A stretch of 15,307 bases of DNA from an uncultured Pseudoflavonifractor sp. GTDB lineage: Bacteria; Bacillota_A; Clostridia; Oscillospirales; Oscillospiraceae. This document shows positions 14,143 through 15,307 of the stretch, in pieces; within the stretch, counting starts at the first letter, position 1, and every line of letters begins with the position of its first letter. Position numbers and translations under genes: made by a program. The notes beneath the pieces were generated by a model. The model had not been told where the DNA came from and did not search any database. It was given only the letters and a program-made list of their open reading frames with translations. The stretch lies in assembly GCA_947575475.1 (NCBI GenBank), contig CANPNN010000016.1, positions 1 through 15,307 of the forward strand, given 5' to 3'.

Positions 14143-14171
14143 CCATTAAATGATTTAATGGTTAAACCATT
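14143..14171. promoter_or_regulatory. Nested palindromic operator at the permease promoter
   Basis: Two perfect palindromes overlap by five bases: CCATTAAAT-G-ATTTAATGG (14143-14161) and AATGGTT-A-AACCATT (14157-14171). The second touches the -10 at 14170-14175 and both cover the transcription start region. A bound dimeric regulator here would block initiation. The nearby MarR protein is the obvious candidate, by inference. Confidence 0.7.
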
Positions 14172-14198
14172 TATAGCATAAATTTTTTGAGAGCGCAA
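14170..14198 (-). promoter_or_regulatory. Sigma-A promoter of the permease operon
   Basis: Minus strand: TTGCGC (14193-14198), 17-base spacer, TATAAA (14170-14175) with an upstream TG (extended -10). Expected start near 14163, inside the palindromes. Confidence 0.7.
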
Positions 14199-14298
14199 GA
14201 GGTTTTCCAAAATATCGCAGAATCAACAGTTTTTGGAGAAATTTTTTGTGGCAATAGCACAAAGGAAGGACGAAAACTCCGCCCTCCCAATTTTTATC

Positions 14299-14847
14299 TT
14301 ACTCCTTTTTTGCCCCATCCCGCAGCAACTCCACATACCGTTCCAAAGACCGAAACATGGTCTCTACCTCCTCAAAGGGCATCTCCTTCAACAGCCGCTT
14401 TACCGTCTTGATGGTGTCCTCCACGTCGTACCGCTTGTGCTGGTCGGAGGCCCGCAGCCCCTTCTCTGTGGGGTGGAGGTAGAAGATCTTCCCGTTGTCC
14501 GGGGCGTTCTCCCTTGTGACCAGCTCCTTGGCCATGAGCCGGCGCACCGTCTGGCTGGTGGCGCTTACCGACCGGTCCCAGGCGGCGGCCAGGCTGGTCA
14601 CCGTGGAGCCGGGGTGGTCGCAGATGTCGGTGAGCAGGTGGGCCTCCAGCATGGTCAGCTCCACCTCGGAGGTGTAATTGTGGCGCATATTGATGTAGTC
14701 GTTGTAGCCCAGGACAAACTGGTAGATAATGTTCATCTTCTCGTCCAGGGTCTGGAAGGAGCGGTACAGCTCCTCCCGGCTCATGCCCGCCACGTCCCAG
14801 TATTTGGAGGAACGCAAGTCGGTAAAGGCTTTGATCTCATTTTCCAT
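14299..14847 (-). CDS. MarR-family transcriptional regulator
   Basis: 182 residues from ATG 14847, chosen because GGAGG lies seven bases upstream; the same frame is open to 15267 but that part lies antisense to the RNase Y gene and its leader. Helical N-terminus with dimerisation helices (about 25-60), then a winged helix-turn-helix: VELTMLEAHLLTDI, recognition helix region DRSVSATSQTVRRLMAKELV (91-110), wing TRENAPDNGKIFYLHPTEKG (111-130), and C-terminal dimerisation helices to 180. Family role: dimeric DNA binding to palindromes, released by a small ligand or by oxidation. The gene is followed on the same strand by the permease/PLP-enzyme operon after a 208-base gap with no clear terminator. 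A palindrome on its own promoter (14877-14894) suggests self-regulation. The ligand is unknown. Confidence 0.9.
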   Translation of the reverse strand: MENEIKAFTDLRSSKYWDVAGMSREELYRSFQTLDEKMNIIYQFVLGYNDYINMRHNYTSEVELTMLEAHLLTDICDHPGSTVTSLAAAWDRSVSATSQTVRRLMAKELVTRENAPDNGKIFYLHPTEKGLRASDQHKRYDVEDTIKTVKRLLKEMPFEEVETMFRSLERYVELLRDGAKKE

Positions 14848-14876
14848 GAAAAGACCTCCGGAAAAGGTTTTCTTTT

Positions 14877-14894
14877 TTCTATGGTAGCATAGAA
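14877..14894. promoter_or_regulatory. Palindrome over the marR -10
   Basis: TTCTATG (14877-14883) and CATAGAA (14888-14894) form perfect 7-bp arms with a 4-base centre, fully covering the marR -10 (14881-14886). Likely an autoregulatory operator, though its sequence differs from the permease palindromes. Confidence 0.55.
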
Positions 14895-14909
14895 CGGAAA
14901 AAAGAGCAA
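14881..14909 (-). promoter_or_regulatory. Sigma-A promoter of marR
   Basis: Minus strand: TTGCTC (14904-14909), 17-base spacer, TACCAT (14881-14886) with TG extension. Same layout as the permease promoter (TTGCGC, 17, TGC-TATAAA). Confidence 0.65.
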
Positions 14910-14937
14910 GGAAATCTCCTTTCCCGTCGGAAATTCC

Positions 14938-14966
14938 TTGACAGAAAAGCGGCTTGGTCTTAAAAT
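14938..14966 (+). promoter_or_regulatory. rny: Strong sigma-A promoter of rny
   Basis: TTGACA (14938-14943), 17-base spacer, TAAAAT (14961-14966): consensus -35 and near-consensus -10. Its -35 is 28 bases from the divergent marR -35. The leader to the rny start would be about 90 bases. Confidence 0.8.
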
Positions 14967-14982
14967 ATAAACGGAGCATTTT

Positions 14983-15008
14983 AGGGAGGCGCTGGGAGCG
15001 TCCTCCCT
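14983..15008 (+). other. rny: Hairpin in the rny leader
   Basis: AGGGAGGCGCT (14983-14993) pairs with AGCG and CCTCCCT (14997-15000, 15002-15008) with a GGG loop and one bulged T; no T-run follows, so it is not a standard terminator. A smaller GGGG-TTTG-CCCC hairpin follows at 15016-15027. The CCTCC at 15002-15006 could instead pair with the rny ribosome site GGAGG at 15043-15047. Confidence 0.6.
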
Positions 15009-15061
15009 TACTTATGGGGTTTGCCCCGCTAAAACAGAAAACGGAGGTGTAAAAGCACGAC

Positions 15062-15307
15062 ATGGAATTCAATCTGTTGACAGTGATCGTCGGCATCGTG
15101 GCCCTTCTGGTGGGCGTCGTGGCCGACAGTGTGTACCGCAAGAACGTGTCGGAAAAGAAGCTGGGCTCCGCCGAGGAGGAGGCCAAGCGCATCCTCAACG
15201 ACGCCATCAAGACCGCCGAGAGCAAGCAGCGGGAAGCCATGGTAGAGGCAAAGGAGGCCATCCTCACCGCCCGGAACGAGTGGGAGAAGGAGGAGAAGGA
15301 GCGCCGC
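15062..15307 (+). CDS. rny: Ribonuclease Y, N-terminal part (cut by window end)
   Basis: 82 codons visible from ATG 15062, open to the last base. An N-terminal membrane helix (about residues 5-23) is followed by a highly charged coiled coil with SAEEEAKRILNDAIKTAESK and the ARNEWEKEEKERR stretch typical of RNase Y. The KH and HD domains lie outside the window. Family role: membrane-anchored endoribonuclease that starts mRNA turnover in many Firmicutes. The ribosome site GGAGGT (15043-15048) sits 13 bases from the ATG, longer than usual; no better in-frame start is seen. The promoter is strong and the leader structured. Confidence 0.9.
   Translation, partial: MEFNLLTVIVGIVALLVGVVADSVYRKNVSEKKLGSAEEEAKRILNDAIKTAESKQREAMVEAKEAILTARNEWEKEEKERR

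Noticed and set aside
14200..14298. Terminator after marR
   Set aside because: Only a 6-bp TTTGTG/CACAAA hairpin without a minus-strand T-run is seen, so readthrough into the permease operon remains possible.
15014..15052. Twelve-codon upstream frame in the rny leader
   Set aside because: No ribosome site precedes it; it ends over the rny ribosome site, but that alone is weak evidence.
14848..15267. Long N-terminal extension of the MarR frame up to 15267
   Set aside because: It runs antisense to the RNase Y gene and its promoter, and a ribosome site with ATG 14847 gives a normal MarR length.

Overview
The window is chromosomal DNA of a GC-rich, probably anaerobic, spore-forming member of the Clostridia, most like the Oscillospiraceae (Flavonifractor/Oscillibacter/Lawsonibacter type). 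That placement is inference from gene content: S-layer-homology surface protein, SpoIID, a VanS-like kinase, RNase Y, a Si-type citrate synthase, strong AGGAGG ribosome sites, and an AT-poor coding background with AT-rich promoters. No mobile element, CRISPR array, tRNA or rRNA gene was found.

Layout. 1-2025: 3' part of a large surface protein with two SLH cassettes and InlB-type repeats. 2178-3089: histidine kinase with one membrane helix and no partner regulator here. 3203-4561 (minus): citrate synthase, converging on the kinase across a two-way terminator. 4768-5829: SpoIID, the sporulation peptidoglycan lytic transglycosylase. 5830-6137: 308 bases without a gene, very AT-rich, with a cluster of DnaA-box-like sites and several palindromes. 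6138-7508: mnmE, tRNA-modification GTPase, TTG start. 7539-7928 (minus): small membrane protein with a zinc ribbon. 8098-8592: dCMP deaminase. 8668-9963: duplicated membrane protein of the putative ABC-transporter type IV family. 10002-11333 (minus): BrnQ branched-chain amino acid carrier. 11487-14090 (minus): two-gene operon of an APC-type amino acid permease followed by a MalY/PatB-type PLP enzyme. 14299-14847 (minus): MarR-family regulator. 15062-15307: first 82 codons of RNase Y, cut by the window end.

Most transcription units are single genes, each with its own sigma-A-like promoter and Rho-independent terminator. The parts that seem to work together are at the right end. A MarR regulator lies upstream of a permease/C-S-lyase-like operon, and nested palindromes sit directly on the operon promoter; a different palindrome sits on the marR promoter. 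This reads as a regulated uptake-and-breakdown module for an amino acid, possibly sulfur-containing, and its base composition looks lower in GC than its neighbours.

The two places most worth a second look are the DnaA-box-like cluster upstream of mnmE (candidate replication origin or DnaA-controlled promoter, although no dnaA gene is in the window) and the MarR/permease/PLP-enzyme module with its palindromic operators.
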